Shown here one piece after another: positions 41,479 to 51,427 of a stretch of DNA of 64,000 nt (its first letter is position 1; the number at the start of each line of letters is the position of its first letter). The notes under the pieces are model-generated. The model worked only from the letters and a program-made list of their open reading frames with translations. It had not been told where the DNA came from and made no database searches. The stretch covers positions 5,508,151-5,572,150 of the forward strand of contig CM072522.1 in NCBI GenBank assembly GCA_036898135.1. The letters are read 5' to 3'. The stretch comes from Oncomelania hupensis (Eukaryota > Mollusca > Gastropoda > Littorinimorpha > Pomatiopsidae). The translations under genes were made by a program, and so were the position numbers.

Positions 41479-41946
41479 CTAAGCAACGGACTAAAAAAAT
41501 CATTTCAATGGAGCCAACAGAATTTCACTGTGTTCAAATTTGTCTAAAACTGGCCCATTTAATCAAACAGCCCAAATGTCTTCCAAAGTGCTTTAGTCCC
41601 AGTGACTTTGTAAGCTTTCCTGCATAGTCCCCCGGCTGTGATGGAATATGGTTAAGTAGGTTTAGTGTCACATTATGACAGCACCAGGTAGTTTCTTCTT
41701 CAATCCTTGTAATACTATCATATAATCTTGCCTCACAAAACTACAGTGTGATTTATCCATCATTAGGCAGTGGACAAAATCCCAGCAGATAAAGCAATTA
41801 TTTTGTCACCGAAATAAAAAGACAAACTGAGGTTGTTCTCTGCAGCAAACTGCTGTGATTTTAATGTGCAGTGTCAGAACAACGTACAATGTTGTATATT
41901 GTTGAACTACGTCATAGCCATTTCCAGGAGGATTCCTTTTCCTCAC
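41479..41946 (-). other. APC: APC intron
   Basis: AT-rich intron between donor TACAG|GTGAGG and acceptor CTTAG; no element recognised. Confidence 0.8.
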
Positions 41947-42114
41947 CTGTACTCTGAGATGACGGAGGAGTGTACAGACTGCGTGTCAAAAGAGGACAGA
42001 GAGCCCAGGGATGAACATCGTGAAAACATCAATGGTGTTTCTTCTACCTGCTGCTTCTCATCAAAGGTCACGGTCTTAATCTCCTTCTCACTGTCACCCC
42101 CACGCTGGTTACGC
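41947..42114 (-). CDS. APC: APC exon (7 of 16): 20-aa repeat (R2-type)
   Basis: Acceptor TGGTTTTCAG, donor TACAG|GTGAGG; 168 nt. Encodes RRNQRGGDSEKEIKTVTFDE, then the repeat QVEETPLMFSRCSSLGSLSS and FDTQSVHSSVISEY. This is the counterpart of the vertebrate second 20-aa repeat (E-T-P-L-M-F-S-R-C). In vertebrates that copy lacks residues needed for catenin binding, and the same ETPLMF form is seen here. Confidence 0.95.
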
Positions 42115-42554
42115 CTGAAAACCAATCACAACACCATACAATCAATCATTTTATTTTATTTTTGTTGTTGAAAGTAGTATAACAACAATTACATGCTCAC
42201 TTGTCTGCAAACTCCACTTTTGTATTTCTAGTGAAAGAGCAAGTTATAATTGCAATATAATGCAGAAATAACTGTGTAATGTGTGTTTGTTTTCCAAGTA
42301 ACAGAAAAATGTACATCTTTCTTCCCCTGTAATAAATATTTATAAACTGGATACTGCAGGAAATATTTGGGAGGGGTGGGGGGGGGGAGAAACCATTCTG
42401 TTATGAAATATTTGGCAGCAACAGAATTATTGTCAGTAAAGTAAACCACCAAGCATGCAGGTGAAATATAGCAGTCCACCATTTGACCTGAAAAAAAATT
42501 TGCATGTCAGGGAGTCTATGTAATAATAGACAACAGCTTTCTTGTACTACTGAC
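42115..42554 (-). other. APC: APC intron
   Basis: Intron with donor CAGAG|GTCAGT; contains a G-rich run at about 42370-42388. Nothing else recognised. Confidence 0.8.
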
Positions 42555-42769
42555 CTCTGGTCTCTGTCCACTAAGGCAGTCTTCATGCCCACAGCATTTT
42601 TGTTTTCGATGACGGAGGTGGCCATCTCACTTTTCTCAGATTCATTGATACTCTGCAGCATGACTGGTCGCTCCGAGTTCACATCCCTCGCCTCACTGCT
42701 GTGTAGAGAGCTAAGGGAGCTCACTCTAGAAAAGCACACCGGAGTGCCCTCCTCACAATAAGTTTTTAC
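42555..42769 (-). CDS. APC: APC exon (6 of 16): canonical 20-aa repeat (R1-type)
   Basis: Acceptor TGTTTGTTTCAG before 42769 and donor CAGAG|GTCAGT; 215 nt. Opens VKTYCEEGTPVCFSRVSSLS SL, the canonical first 20-aa repeat (Y-C-x-E-x-T-P-x-C-F-S-R), followed by a Ser/Glu-rich linker (SEARDVNSERPVMLQSINES). Phase 0 in, two bases out, matching neighbours. Confidence 0.95.
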
Positions 42770-43098
42770 CTGAAACAAACAATAATTATTAAAACGTTTG
42801 TTCTTTTTAAAGTCAAATTGAACAGAAACTGATTCTAACAATTACCTAGTTGATGACTATTCTATATTCTAGAACAATGTATTATAAGAACAATTGAATA
42901 AATAAATAATAAAGTAAATAAATAAAATTGCATTCATTTTCTCAAAATTTGACTGGGTAACTTCTGTAGGACACTCCAAATGATATGGTGAACCTTGAAG
43001 CTTAGAGATCTGCCTGTTATCCATCTCTATAACAGTATAACTCCCTGTATAACACCAAACACGCACAAAACTGCCCACATTTTCTAATACCCATTCAC

Positions 43099-43243
43099 CT
43101 GGTCAGGGGGAATACTATCATCATCAGCATTGTGGAAGGACCGCTGCGTTGCATTTTGGGAAGATGGAGCAAAGCCAGTGCTGTATTTAGTGTTACGCTG
43201 TGTGGCTGCCCTGACTGTGGATCCTGTGTGTCCACATGAACTG
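43099..43243 (-). CDS. APC: APC exon (5 of 16): linker before the canonical 20-aa repeat
   Basis: Donor GACCAG|GTGAAT. The acceptor is best placed at TATGTGCAG before 43243, which supplies the one base needed after the two left by the previous exon. Alternatives three bases downstream and near 43221 keep phase. About 48 residues: RNTKYSTGFAPSSQNATQRS, FHNADDDSIPPDQ. Leads directly into V-K-T-Y-C of the next exon, as the I-x-x-E/Q-x-x-x-T-Y-C order in other APC proteins. The start is less certain than the end. Confidence 0.75.
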
Positions 43244-43746
43244 CTGCACATATAGCCGGTAACTCAATGTTCCTGATCATGCTAAGACACATTTTCAGCG
43301 CAAGGTCAACAAAATGGCATAGAAATGTTTTTCACCTATCTACACAACAAGTTGAAAGGTAGTTCTGAGCTGGCAAGCTCTCGTTGCTCATCTTCTATTT
43401 CCAAACTTCTTGAATGGTAACAAAGGAACAGTTCATCAAACAAGAAAGTGAGGAGCAAGATCATGATGCCACCCTAGGCTATTTTAATCATGCACTTTAC
43501 ACACAACTGAAAATGCTTGCTTTCTCAATAAACACACAAACATCAATTTTTCTCACCCTTCCCCCCTCCCCCCATATATTATCAATGGACATGGAGTATT
43601 TGGGTTCATTACAAGTGTACATTTTTAGTTCTGTGAAGAATTAAACTGTAAACATGAATGAAATGGGTTTCGGCAGCTATAAATAATATACATTTAAGGG
43701 TGAATGCGAGAGTGCATATGGGCATTTTATACTTCTCTTCACTAAC
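43244..43746 (-). other. APC: APC intron
   Basis: Intron between donor AATAG|GTTAGT and the exon at 43243. AT-rich, nothing recognised. Confidence 0.75.
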
Positions 43747-43919
43747 CTATTAGTTGGGTCATCTTCGCCATACTGAGCACTATAATTATGAATTTCATCA
43801 CTTTCTTCATCCTGCTGTTTACAACTGGCATGGTGCTGATGGTGATGATGATGTTGGTGGCCACTGGCCTTGCCTTTGGAAGTTTTGCTTCTTGGGTTTT
43901 CTTCCTCATCTACTTCCCC
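43747..43919 (-). CDS. APC: APC exon (4 of 16): His-rich segment and 15-aa-type repeat
   Basis: Acceptor TCTTTGACAG, donor AATAG|GTTAGT; 173 nt, phase 0 in and two bases out. Encodes an acidic start (GEVDEEENPRSK), a His-rich stretch (SGHQHHHHHQHHASC), and DEIHNYSAQYGEDDPTN, which matches the N-Y-S-x-x-Y-x-E-D core of 15-aa beta-catenin-binding repeats. The plus-strand frames over it are shadows. Confidence 0.9.
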
Positions 43920-44253
43920 CTGTCAAAGATAGCAACAAAGAATTTTGAAATACTGCGTTCTTCTTTGGTAAAATGGCTTCCCTTTAAGCGTGTGTGTGAA
44001 AACTATCCACTGATAATTTCCACAGACAACACAGACGCAAACAGTGAGAAAACAAGTCCTCCAGCCTCATCTTCATCCTAAACCAATATCCACTGGTACA
44101 GCCTACACAATTGTAGCACTGACAAATAATGATGATAATGATATCCATATAAGGCGCTGCATCTTCCATGCCAGCGGTATGCTCAGGGTGCACAGGGGAT
44201 GGACGGGGGAAAATTAAAATTTTATCTCTAAATTTATTATTAATAAGCATACT
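43920..44253 (-). other. APC: APC intron, left flank of the GC-rich element
   Basis: Short unassigned intron DNA between the exon and the TIR element. Confidence 0.7.
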
Positions 44254-44721
44254 TACCATGACTCAAAAGTGCAATGTTTATGGCGTTGGGCTATGACCTC
44301 CGAGTCCAGAATCGTCTGAGCCTCAGGAGGAGACAGGGGGCGGAACAAAGGCGAGCGACGAAGAGGGGCCGAGAGGAACCCCACTGAAGCTCGAACCCCG
44401 ACCGAATCACCTCTTGCACCCAACTGCTTGCGGAGGGGAGGCCGAGCCAAGCATGAAACTGGCGAGCCAAGCCACTCGCCTGGAGGGGTAGAACACCTAG
44501 GGATGCAGGCAGGGACAGTACTGGTGGAAAACGCGCCACTGCGTAAACGCCTACGGCTCACCTCAACCCTGCCACGGGAAGAGGGAATACCACCCCGCAC
44601 ACCCGGAGAAGAGCGACCACGGACCGAGCGACCTCAAACCCTGTAAGGAAAGAAAGGCGGGGCCGAAGGTATGGCCCGAGCCCAGAAGGCGAAACCATCC
44701 GACTTGGACCGCTCCGACTCC

Positions 44722-45216
44722 TCACGAATAGCCGTGCGAACGTAAGGACCCAAAAAGAGAGACGGGTACCAAGGGTCCCACCCGAAGCGAGGAGGACAAG
44801 AGCGGAGGCAAAAGGGACGCTGACTGAAGAAAAGCGTCACGACTCACAAGAAGCAGGTTGACATAGGCAAAAGCCTGAGATTCGCAACCCAGAACGAAGG
44901 AGGTATAGTGGGCCTGCAACAAGGACCTCACCGAAAAGAACGAAACGTCGTCCCAGAATACTTGCCCAGCCGAAGACAGCGCAGCATTCAGCGCGTCAGC
45001 GAGAGAAGTATACTCAAGGGACCTAACAATAGACCCTTCTGTCTGTGCCAGACCTCTGACCGAGAGAGGAACTTCCCGGCAACACCGAGCAATGAGGACG
45101 AACTCAAAAAAAGTGCCCACAGAGGAAGCTCTAGGGAACCGAGGCACCTCCTCAAACGAAGAGGAAGAGGCCTCGCCCTCTATAAGTCCTCTAGCCGTAG
45201 CAGAGGCCCATTCCAC
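44722..45216 (-). CDS. Unknown 164-aa ORF in the GC-rich element
   Basis: Frame with non-biased composition (SLEYTSLADALNAALSSAGQ, FWDDVSFFSVRSLLQAHYTS, FVLGCESQAFAYVNLLLVSR), predicted mostly helical, with upstream open sequence in another frame (45293-45502: PNLVPVFTGTGVLLYQALSP). This looks like real protein coding rather than noise and could be a gag-like segment. No known domain is recognised. It is probably the decayed coding part of the element, not a host gene. Confidence 0.45.
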   Translation of the reverse strand: MEWASATARGLIEGEASSSSFEEVPRFPRASSVGTFFEFVLIARCCREVPLSVRGLAQTEGSIVRSLEYTSLADALNAALSSAGQVFWDDVSFFSVRSLLQAHYTSFVLGCESQAFAYVNLLLVSRDAFLQSASLLPPLLSSSLRVGPLVPVSLFGSLRSHGYS

Positions 45217-45535
45217 AAAAAAAAAGTAACACTAGGAGACTCCCTGAATACAAGGCAAGCCTCATCAGACTCGGCAGAAGCAAGAGTCCCACCTAGGAAG
45301 GAATGGAGGAGTGGTAGGGGCACCGAAACCTCCTCCACCACGTGAGGACAAAAGCCGCAGCGCGCTGAACGGCCTCTTTAAACAGAGCATCAGGTGAAAG
45401 GGCCTGATATAACAACACCCCAGTACCCGTGAAAACAGGAACTAGGTTAGGAGGAACCAAGTGTGCCCCACCCCAAACAGAAGTTGGCGCACACAAAGGC
45501 AAATTGGCGTTTGCATGTGATCCGGAAAACCCGTA

Positions 45536-45880
45536 TCATCAGAACCGGACACCAGTACCCCCGATCCACAACCGAACCCGGAAGTGGCAGAGACCGAAGG
45601 GTGAACAGGGAATGCTTGACCCAAACCGGAAACTGAAGGGGGCCACAGGTGAACCGTACCCCCCGACCCGGAAACCAGAGCCCCCGCCCCACGACCGCAA
45701 ACGGAAGTGGAGTACAAAGGAGGATGGGAGGGAGGGGCCAAACTGGAAACAGGGAAAGGTAACGGGTGAACCGTACCCCACCGAACAGGAACCCAGAGCC
45801 CCCACCCCACGACCGCAAGCGGAAGTGGAGTGCAATGGGGGGTGGAATGGGGATGTGAGTGACAAACCGGACGAACCGGA
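45536..45880. repeat. Tandem units of about 110-117 bp inside the GC-rich element
   Basis: GAACCGTACCCC and CACGACCGCAA.CGGAAGTGGAGT recur at about 45651 and 45768, with a more diverged unit from 45542. The units give long frames on both strands with Pro/Arg or Val/Ser/Gly content, which are probably by-products of the repeat. Confidence 0.75.
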
Positions 45881-46661
45881 AGCCACACCCCCTGTCACAG
45901 CCGGACGTAACACTGCGTGCAGTGCTTTATATGTCCCAAGCTCGACATTAGCCAGAGGTCCCGACCCGGTCTGAATCCCGCAGGAAACAGATGGGAAGGC
46001 TTCAGCAGGTAGCTTGTCCGGCCGCGCCGGGGCGTCCCCGCTGGAAAAATTTATGTGGTCCTAAACTAGGGCGACCACTTATATGTTTCTGGTCGTAACC
46101 TTGACCAGAAACGGCTCCAAGGTCACTTCTGGCAAGACCAAGGAGCCACCCCTCACCACACTACCGCCACTCCCCACCTCACTACCACCACTCTACAAAC
46201 CTGAAGGGTAGAAGACAAAGCAGGAGGCGCAGGAGCGGAAACGCAACGTAGCAAAACAGAGGTAATGTCGGCAGGAGAGGAAACCGACATTCTTAGAACG
46301 AACGGCCGCCGAAGTAGAAGAGACGTCGCATAGACGGGGTTGAAGCCGACGAACAGCTACGTGTGAGACATGACAAGGAAACCCAAAACTCCGCCGGCGG
46401 TAGAAACAGCAAACTAGAGGGCGAACGTAGTAAGTCAGCAAAAGAGAGCTAGAGTAGACACAACCACACTCAGCGAGTGCCAAAAAAGGAATGAGGTTTG
46501 CGGACCGTTATCGTGAGCGCTTAGACGCGTGTTATAACACGAAACGCACGGGGAGTGTGGTACAGGGGAAGCAACTCTATGACTGTTTTACTTTTGTCAA
46601 CTTCCGTTAGAGAGGCACTCACCTAGCAACGCCATAAACATTGCACTTTTGAGTCATGGTA

Positions 46662-47040
46662 TAGTATGTGAAATTAATTTGAGACTTAGATGGGGGCCAA
46701 GGGTAGTTTTTTTTGTGGATTTGAAAAAGCCGATATGATAAAATCAGGCTCAGGAACTCAGACCAAGAGTGAAGGTGGTTGACGGGAGTGAAAAGAGAGC
46801 ATCTACAGCACACTAACGGACTGGGATCATGCCAGCATCCTACATCTCTAGTAGTCACATCTAAAACACAAACTCTGTGTGTACACTACTTCAATTCCTA
46901 TCAGTCATCATTACCAGTGCTGAGGACCAGGGTGGATTACTAGTGAAAGCTACACTAGCCTTCTTCAGCTGGCTCACAGAGTAAAGCCCTCTTCACAACG
47001 TGTGATTTTTCTTGTCATGCAAGTATCGACATGTCCGTAC
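46662..47040 (-). other. APC: APC intron, right flank of the GC-rich element
   Basis: Unassigned intron DNA after donor AAGCAG|GTACGG. Confidence 0.7.
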
Positions 47041-47241
47041 CTGCTTCCCTCCAGTCAGATCAGTGAGGGAGGTAGCGGTGGACAGGAAAGGGGTTCCTTC
47101 AGTACAGAAGGTCAAGACTTGGTCGTCATTGGCGCTTTGTTCCAGGCGCTCGTTGGTGCGGCGTGCTTCCTCATACTTGCACTCGGAGCAGTCAGGGTCA
47201 GGGTCATTGCCATAGCGCATGCTGTAGTTCACTGGCTGATC
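47041..47241 (-). CDS. APC: APC exon (3 of 16): 15-aa repeat followed by a divergent 20-aa repeat
   Basis: Acceptor ATTATGACAG (preceded by a TTA repeat rather than a pyrimidine tract), donor AAGCAG|GTACGG; 201 nt, phase 0 both ends. Begins DQPVNYSMRYGNDPDPDCSE, a clear 15-aa beta-catenin-binding repeat, and ends with VLTFCTEGTPFLSTATSLTD LTGGKQ, a 20-aa-type repeat of the ATSL class lacking the usual F-S. Conservation of P-V-N-Y-S and E-G-T-P makes the exon secure. Confidence 0.93.
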
Positions 47242-47245
47242 CTGT

Positions 47246-47276
<31 letters not shown>

Positions 47277-48537
47277 AATAATAAATTAAACAAATTGTAT
47301 TTTATAGTTCGGTTTGATCTCTTTTTCCTTGCCTGCCGAGTAGAAAGAAAACCAAACTGTCACGTCACCAGAATGGGCTCGGTGAACTTCAGCTCAAACA
47401 GCGAGTGTTAGGAATCGAACTCAACTTTAAAAAAACTAACACAAATGCCAGATGACCATTTATACTCTTATTCAACACACAAACATACAGGAGAATGGGA
47501 AATCTAAATCCAGACCCACAACCCCAACAATTACCTCCCTTGTCTAATCCGAGACCCCTGACACTGTACACAAGATGCCCACACAACCAAGATATAACAA
47601 TATGAAAATAAAGCTGAAATAATACAACTGATGCTTTAAGTGTTCAGTCACCAAGACTAGAAGAAATGTATTTAGTTAAATTGTCTGAACTGGATATTTC
47701 ATGAGTTCATTGTCTCTTCACCACTATTCCCAGAAAATCACCAAAACTGATAGAACTAGCACAAATATAATAAAGAGACACTGCTTGAAATTTCACTAGA
47801 TATGTAGTAAGTTTTATTTGCGTGCAATGTATGTATGTATGTATGACTGTGAAGGTGTGTCGTCCTGCGTGTGGAAAACCCAGGCAGTCGTCTATCGGTC
47901 GTAGGGATCTCGTAGCGCCCAGGCAGCAATGCTCGCGCATACGGCTCAGCACGGCACCCACAACGCCAGGATGGGGCAACAACAGCCAATATCGGACGGC
48001 AACAGTACAAGCAGAAGAATTAGTAGTAGAAGTAGTAGCAGTACAAACAGGAAGTAGCAACAGCAACAGCAGTAACAGCAGTCCCAATCTGGTCAACAAA
48101 TAAACCGTCTTACTAAGCTACCTCAACAATGTAAACAATACATGGGAAATAACTCCTTCTGCCGTCCGCCATCTTGACCTGTTTATTTATGCAGTACGTA
48201 ATTCGTCTATAATTTATATCCCTTCTTATGAACATGATTATTTATACAAATACAAATGCATATTATATTTCAATTTCTAATCAACAATCCTGATTCATCC
48301 TCTCTCATATGCATCACCCCTCTTCCATATCATAATATATAATACATCGTCACTCCTGACCTCATTTTTGCAACAACTTCAACAATTTTATAACATTTTA
48401 CATCTTCTACAAGAAAATCATATAAAAATACTATCTATCAAATACTCCTTTCCCCCTCATCCTTCATCATTCATCCACGTACGCATGCTCATAGTGTATA
48501 GCCACTAAAAGAATTGAGATACTGGGCACCCACTCAC
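47242..48537 (-). other. APC: APC intron with (AAT)n and a CAG/AGC-rich stretch
   Basis: Contains (AAT)n at 47249-47285, unassigned DNA, and at about 47820-48105 a distinct moderately GC-rich stretch with TATG repeats at its start and AGC-rich end. I recognise no gene in it. Confidence 0.6.
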
Positions 48538-48552
48538 CTTCAAGTCCTCGGC
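48538..48552 (-). CDS. APC: Candidate APC microexon, 15 nt (AEDLK)
   Basis: On the minus strand a pyrimidine-rich acceptor (TTTTTGTGTCTGTAACCTCA CAG) is followed by GCCGAGGACTTGAAG and an optimal donor GTGAGTG. Fifteen bases in phase 0 insert A-E-D-L-K between exon 2 (ends phase 0) and exon 3 (starts phase 0, DQPVNYS). The acidic residues would extend the 15-aa repeat on its N-side, as in other E-D-x-P-x-N-Y-S repeats. Not proven without transcripts. Confidence 0.6.
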
Positions 48553-48722
48553 CTGTGAGGTTACAGACACAAAAACAACACAACACAACACAACACTGTC
48601 TGTAGAGAGTAGATGGTTCGTTCATCTGTTACTGGTCCCGGACACCCTGGCACTGGCGTAGTGCCCAGGTCTTGGGTGGTCTCTTAAACAAGAACACACA
48701 TCCTTAGGAACACACCCTACAC

Positions 48723-49176
48723 CAGAGATGCCTAGTATTACGGAACGTCCGTAATTTTACGGAAAAACAATAGTTACTACGGAAATACGGAATTATTAGC
48801 GAAATTACGGATTTGCAGCGATCAATTTTACGGATTTTCATAGCGCCGCTGATGCCTATATTTATAGGTTCGTTTGAGGCTCTTATTTTTAACCGCGAAG
48901 CTAACGGTTCGTCGGAGGCTTTTTTGTAACCGTGAAGCTTGCGCGAAATGTTACGAGAGGTGATCACGTGACCAAGCGAGAGTTCTAAAATGGCTTCCAA
49001 ACGAAAGCACAAAACCGAGGAGTCTGACAGTGAAATAGAATTTAGTTTTTTGCTTAGTTTTTGTGTGTTTATATTAGCTTTAAAAGAATTACTGATGATT
49101 ACTGAAAAAGGTTCCAAAATTACTGAAAACAAGTTGCCAAATTACTGAGAGGCATCAGGGCGCCTGGGCATCTCTG
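48723..49176 (+). mobile_element. 454-bp TIR element, family CAGAGRTGCC (TSD CTACAC)
   Basis: Ends CAGAGATGCC and GGGCATCTCTG, flanked by CTACAC at 48717-48722 and 49177-49182. Left region has TTACGGA repeats. A plus-strand start MASKRKHKTEESDSEIEF at 48991 may be the remnant transposase N-terminus. Related to the element at 29598-30022 in opposite orientation. Confidence 0.78.
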
Positions 49177-49534
49177 CTACACCTATCACAAAGAAGTGGT
49201 GGCAGTGATATTCCTCCGAACTGTAGAAAAGTACTTTATTCACAGCTTTGACAGTATACTGAACATTCTTGCCCTTATTAACTCTTAGCGTCCTATAACG
49301 CGGTAATGCGCGCCTCGCCCGTAATCCTGAAGAGCGGTAATGCATGCCTTATTAGCGCACCTTTTAATAATGAAATCACAGGAAATAGGAACTCTCCAGT
49401 GCGTGAGAGAAGGTTTAGTCAACTTCCGGAAAGGTTCACGTGTGTTTTCCGCTATCGTTTTTGCAAGTTGGATGTGGTTTTGTGTACATTTTTAACGATT
49501 TTGTTTGAGGTTTGAGTTTGAAAAATTTTCGGCC

Positions 49535-49735
49535 ATGATGGCAGGGGATAGCTCTGACAGTGATAGTGAGTTTAGTAACCTTATGGATCAGCTTATTGCT
49601 GAAAGAGCACAAGGATTTGGTGTAGACAACCAGAGTGATATTTCAGTCTCATCTGTACACACAAGTGATTTGAGCGATCGTGAAAGTGTATCTTCCGATG
49701 TCACGGACCGGTTTTATAGTAATTCAGTCCGATGA
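49535..49735 (+). pseudogene. piggyBac-like acidic N-terminal frame
   Basis: From ATG at 49535: MMAGDSSDSDSEFSNLMDQL, then Asp/Ser-rich sequence ending YSNSVR. Acidic leaders of this sort precede piggyBac transposase domains; its position behind a TTAA end agrees. No downstream domain in frame. Confidence 0.55.
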
Positions 49736-50396
49736 CTTTATGTATTGTAGTATATTCCTGTAAGATATAAATGCTAATATTTTTTTTATTGATAAATAAA
49801 TTCTGATTGGTTGAGCTAGTCATGTGATGGCTCACCAATTACATTAAAAAATATATGCATTCTTTTCTTGACTCTACCACGGAGTTGTTGTATTGAACTT
49901 CTGGCAGCTGTGTCTGCAGGTATATATTGGTTTATCATTGAAATATTGTATTATAAACATAATAGTATTTTTCAATGACTATATTCTACTTGTGTGGAAT
50001 AGAATTAATAATAAACAATTTTTGATATTAGTATGAAGGATGGAATAGGGCGGTGATGAAGATGGTGGATCGTTGTATGTTTTGATTTAATGAACTGAAG
50101 TTGGATTATTATTTGATTTGAAGTTGAAACCTCAACTTGCAATGTATAGCATTATATTTATTTTGTGAATGAAATTAATCGGTGTCAAGATGTAATAATA
50201 AGTTGTTATAATTAGTTTTGCAATTTGCGTATGTGTGAACTGTGTTCGACACATACGAGATTTGAATTATATTGCTGGTCTGGTCCCGTCACAGAGAAGA
50301 GAAAGGTATATGTGGTAATTCAGAGAAAGTCTATGTATCAAGAAATTTAGTTTGGTAAACCCGTCTGTTTACAGAAGTTCCGGCTGAGGGGCCTCA

Positions 50397-51190
50397 AGAA
50401 AGAAGGAAGAAGAAAGAAGAAGAGAAGAAGAAAGAAGAAGAAGAAGAAGAAAGAAGAGACACCCGGTACACATTGGTCGAACGCTGTCAGAAGCATGTTT
50501 TTACTAGTCGCCTCAACCGGCGATAAAGCATGCTCCCATGCTTCAGAGTACTGCTTCCTACACGCTTCAAGCGCTATAGTGACGGAAAAAGCGCAATTTC
50601 ACTGTACACATATACAGAATGTTGCTCTACAACATTCCGCTCTTTCCGTCTCAAAAACCCAATTGCCTCGTTGGATTCTTAAATTGCATGAAACCAAGTG
50701 AGGACACTATCCGGCGTCAACAAACGGTTCAAAAACATTGTCAAACGGTTCATAAAAGACAGTTGACCTAGAAACTAATACAGTTTGACCTAATTCGTCC
50801 CCTAGAGGAGACGAAACTTACATTTTTCTATTTTCATGAGTTCACTGCAGTGAAATTGCGTTTTTTCCGTGCCTATAGAGCTTGAAGCAGTGCTCTGAAG
50901 CATGGGAGCATGCTTTATAGCCTGTTGAGGCGACTAATAACGCATGCATCTCGTAGCGTTCGACCGTGGTGTATCGGGTGGAAGAGAAGGAGAAGAAGGA
51001 AGAAGAAAGCAGAAGAGAAGAAGAAGAAGAAGACGAAGCCTCAAGAAGAAGAAGGAGAAGAAGAAGAAGAAGAAGGAACTGAAAACGAAAGGAGAAGAGG
51101 AAGAAGTAGCAGAGGAGGAAGAAAGGAGGAAGCATAAAGAAGAAGCCAGAGAAGAAGCAAAAGAAGAAGACGAAGAAGTAGACGAGGAGC
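50397..51190 (+). repeat. (GAA)n/purine-rich tract, interrupted by a MITE
   Basis: GAAGAA-type repeats at about 50397-50458 and 50990-51190 flank the foldback element. A CAG/GCAACA-rich stretch continues to 51420. Long Lys/Glu or Leu frames across it are artefacts. Confidence 0.9.
50461..50989. mobile_element. Foldback MITE, about 530 bp, with long inverted arms
   Basis: The arms (about 50461-50610 and 50838-50989) are inverted copies sharing GGTCGAACGCT, AGTCGCCTCAAC and AAAGCATGCTCCCATGCTTC. The middle (CTTTCCGTCTCAAAAACCCA, CTATCCGGCGTCAA) recurs at 61990-62190. Inserted in the GAA tract. No coding capacity. Confidence 0.78.
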
Positions 51191-51427
51191 GGTAGTAGCA
51201 ATAGTAGCAGCCTCGGCAACAGTGGTACCAACCACAGCGGCGGTCGCAGCAACAGTAGCAGCCTCACAACAGTGGCAGCAACCGCAACAGCAACGACAGC
51301 AACAACCGCAACCACAGCAGCAGCAGCTGCCACAGCAGCAACAACAGCAGCAGCCGCAGCAGCTGCCACAGCAACAGCAGCAGCAGTAGTGCCAGCAGCA
51401 ACAGCATCAACAGCCGGAGGAGAGAGA

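Larger units (their letters stand above)
44254..46661. mobile_element. GC-rich 2.4-kb element with 35-bp perfect terminal inverted repeats
   Basis: Bases 44254-44288 (TACCATGACTCAAAAGTGCA...GGCGTTG) are repeated exactly inverted at 46627-46661; similarity extends a few bases outward (CATACT) with one gap. The interior is clearly more GC-rich than the surrounding intron. It contains a run of about 110-bp tandem units and a 164-codon minus-strand frame. No target duplication is evident. It may be a non-autonomous DNA transposon or, given inverted ends and a gag-like frame, a DIRS-like remnant. Not assignable by eye. Confidence 0.7.

Noticed and set aside
45429..45974. 181-codon plus-strand Pro/Lys/Arg-rich frame
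   Set aside because: Frames are open on several strands because of the 110-bp tandem units; no domain.
50842..51369. 175-codon minus-strand frame rich in Leu, Ala and Val
   Set aside because: Product of the GAA and CAG repeat tracts.
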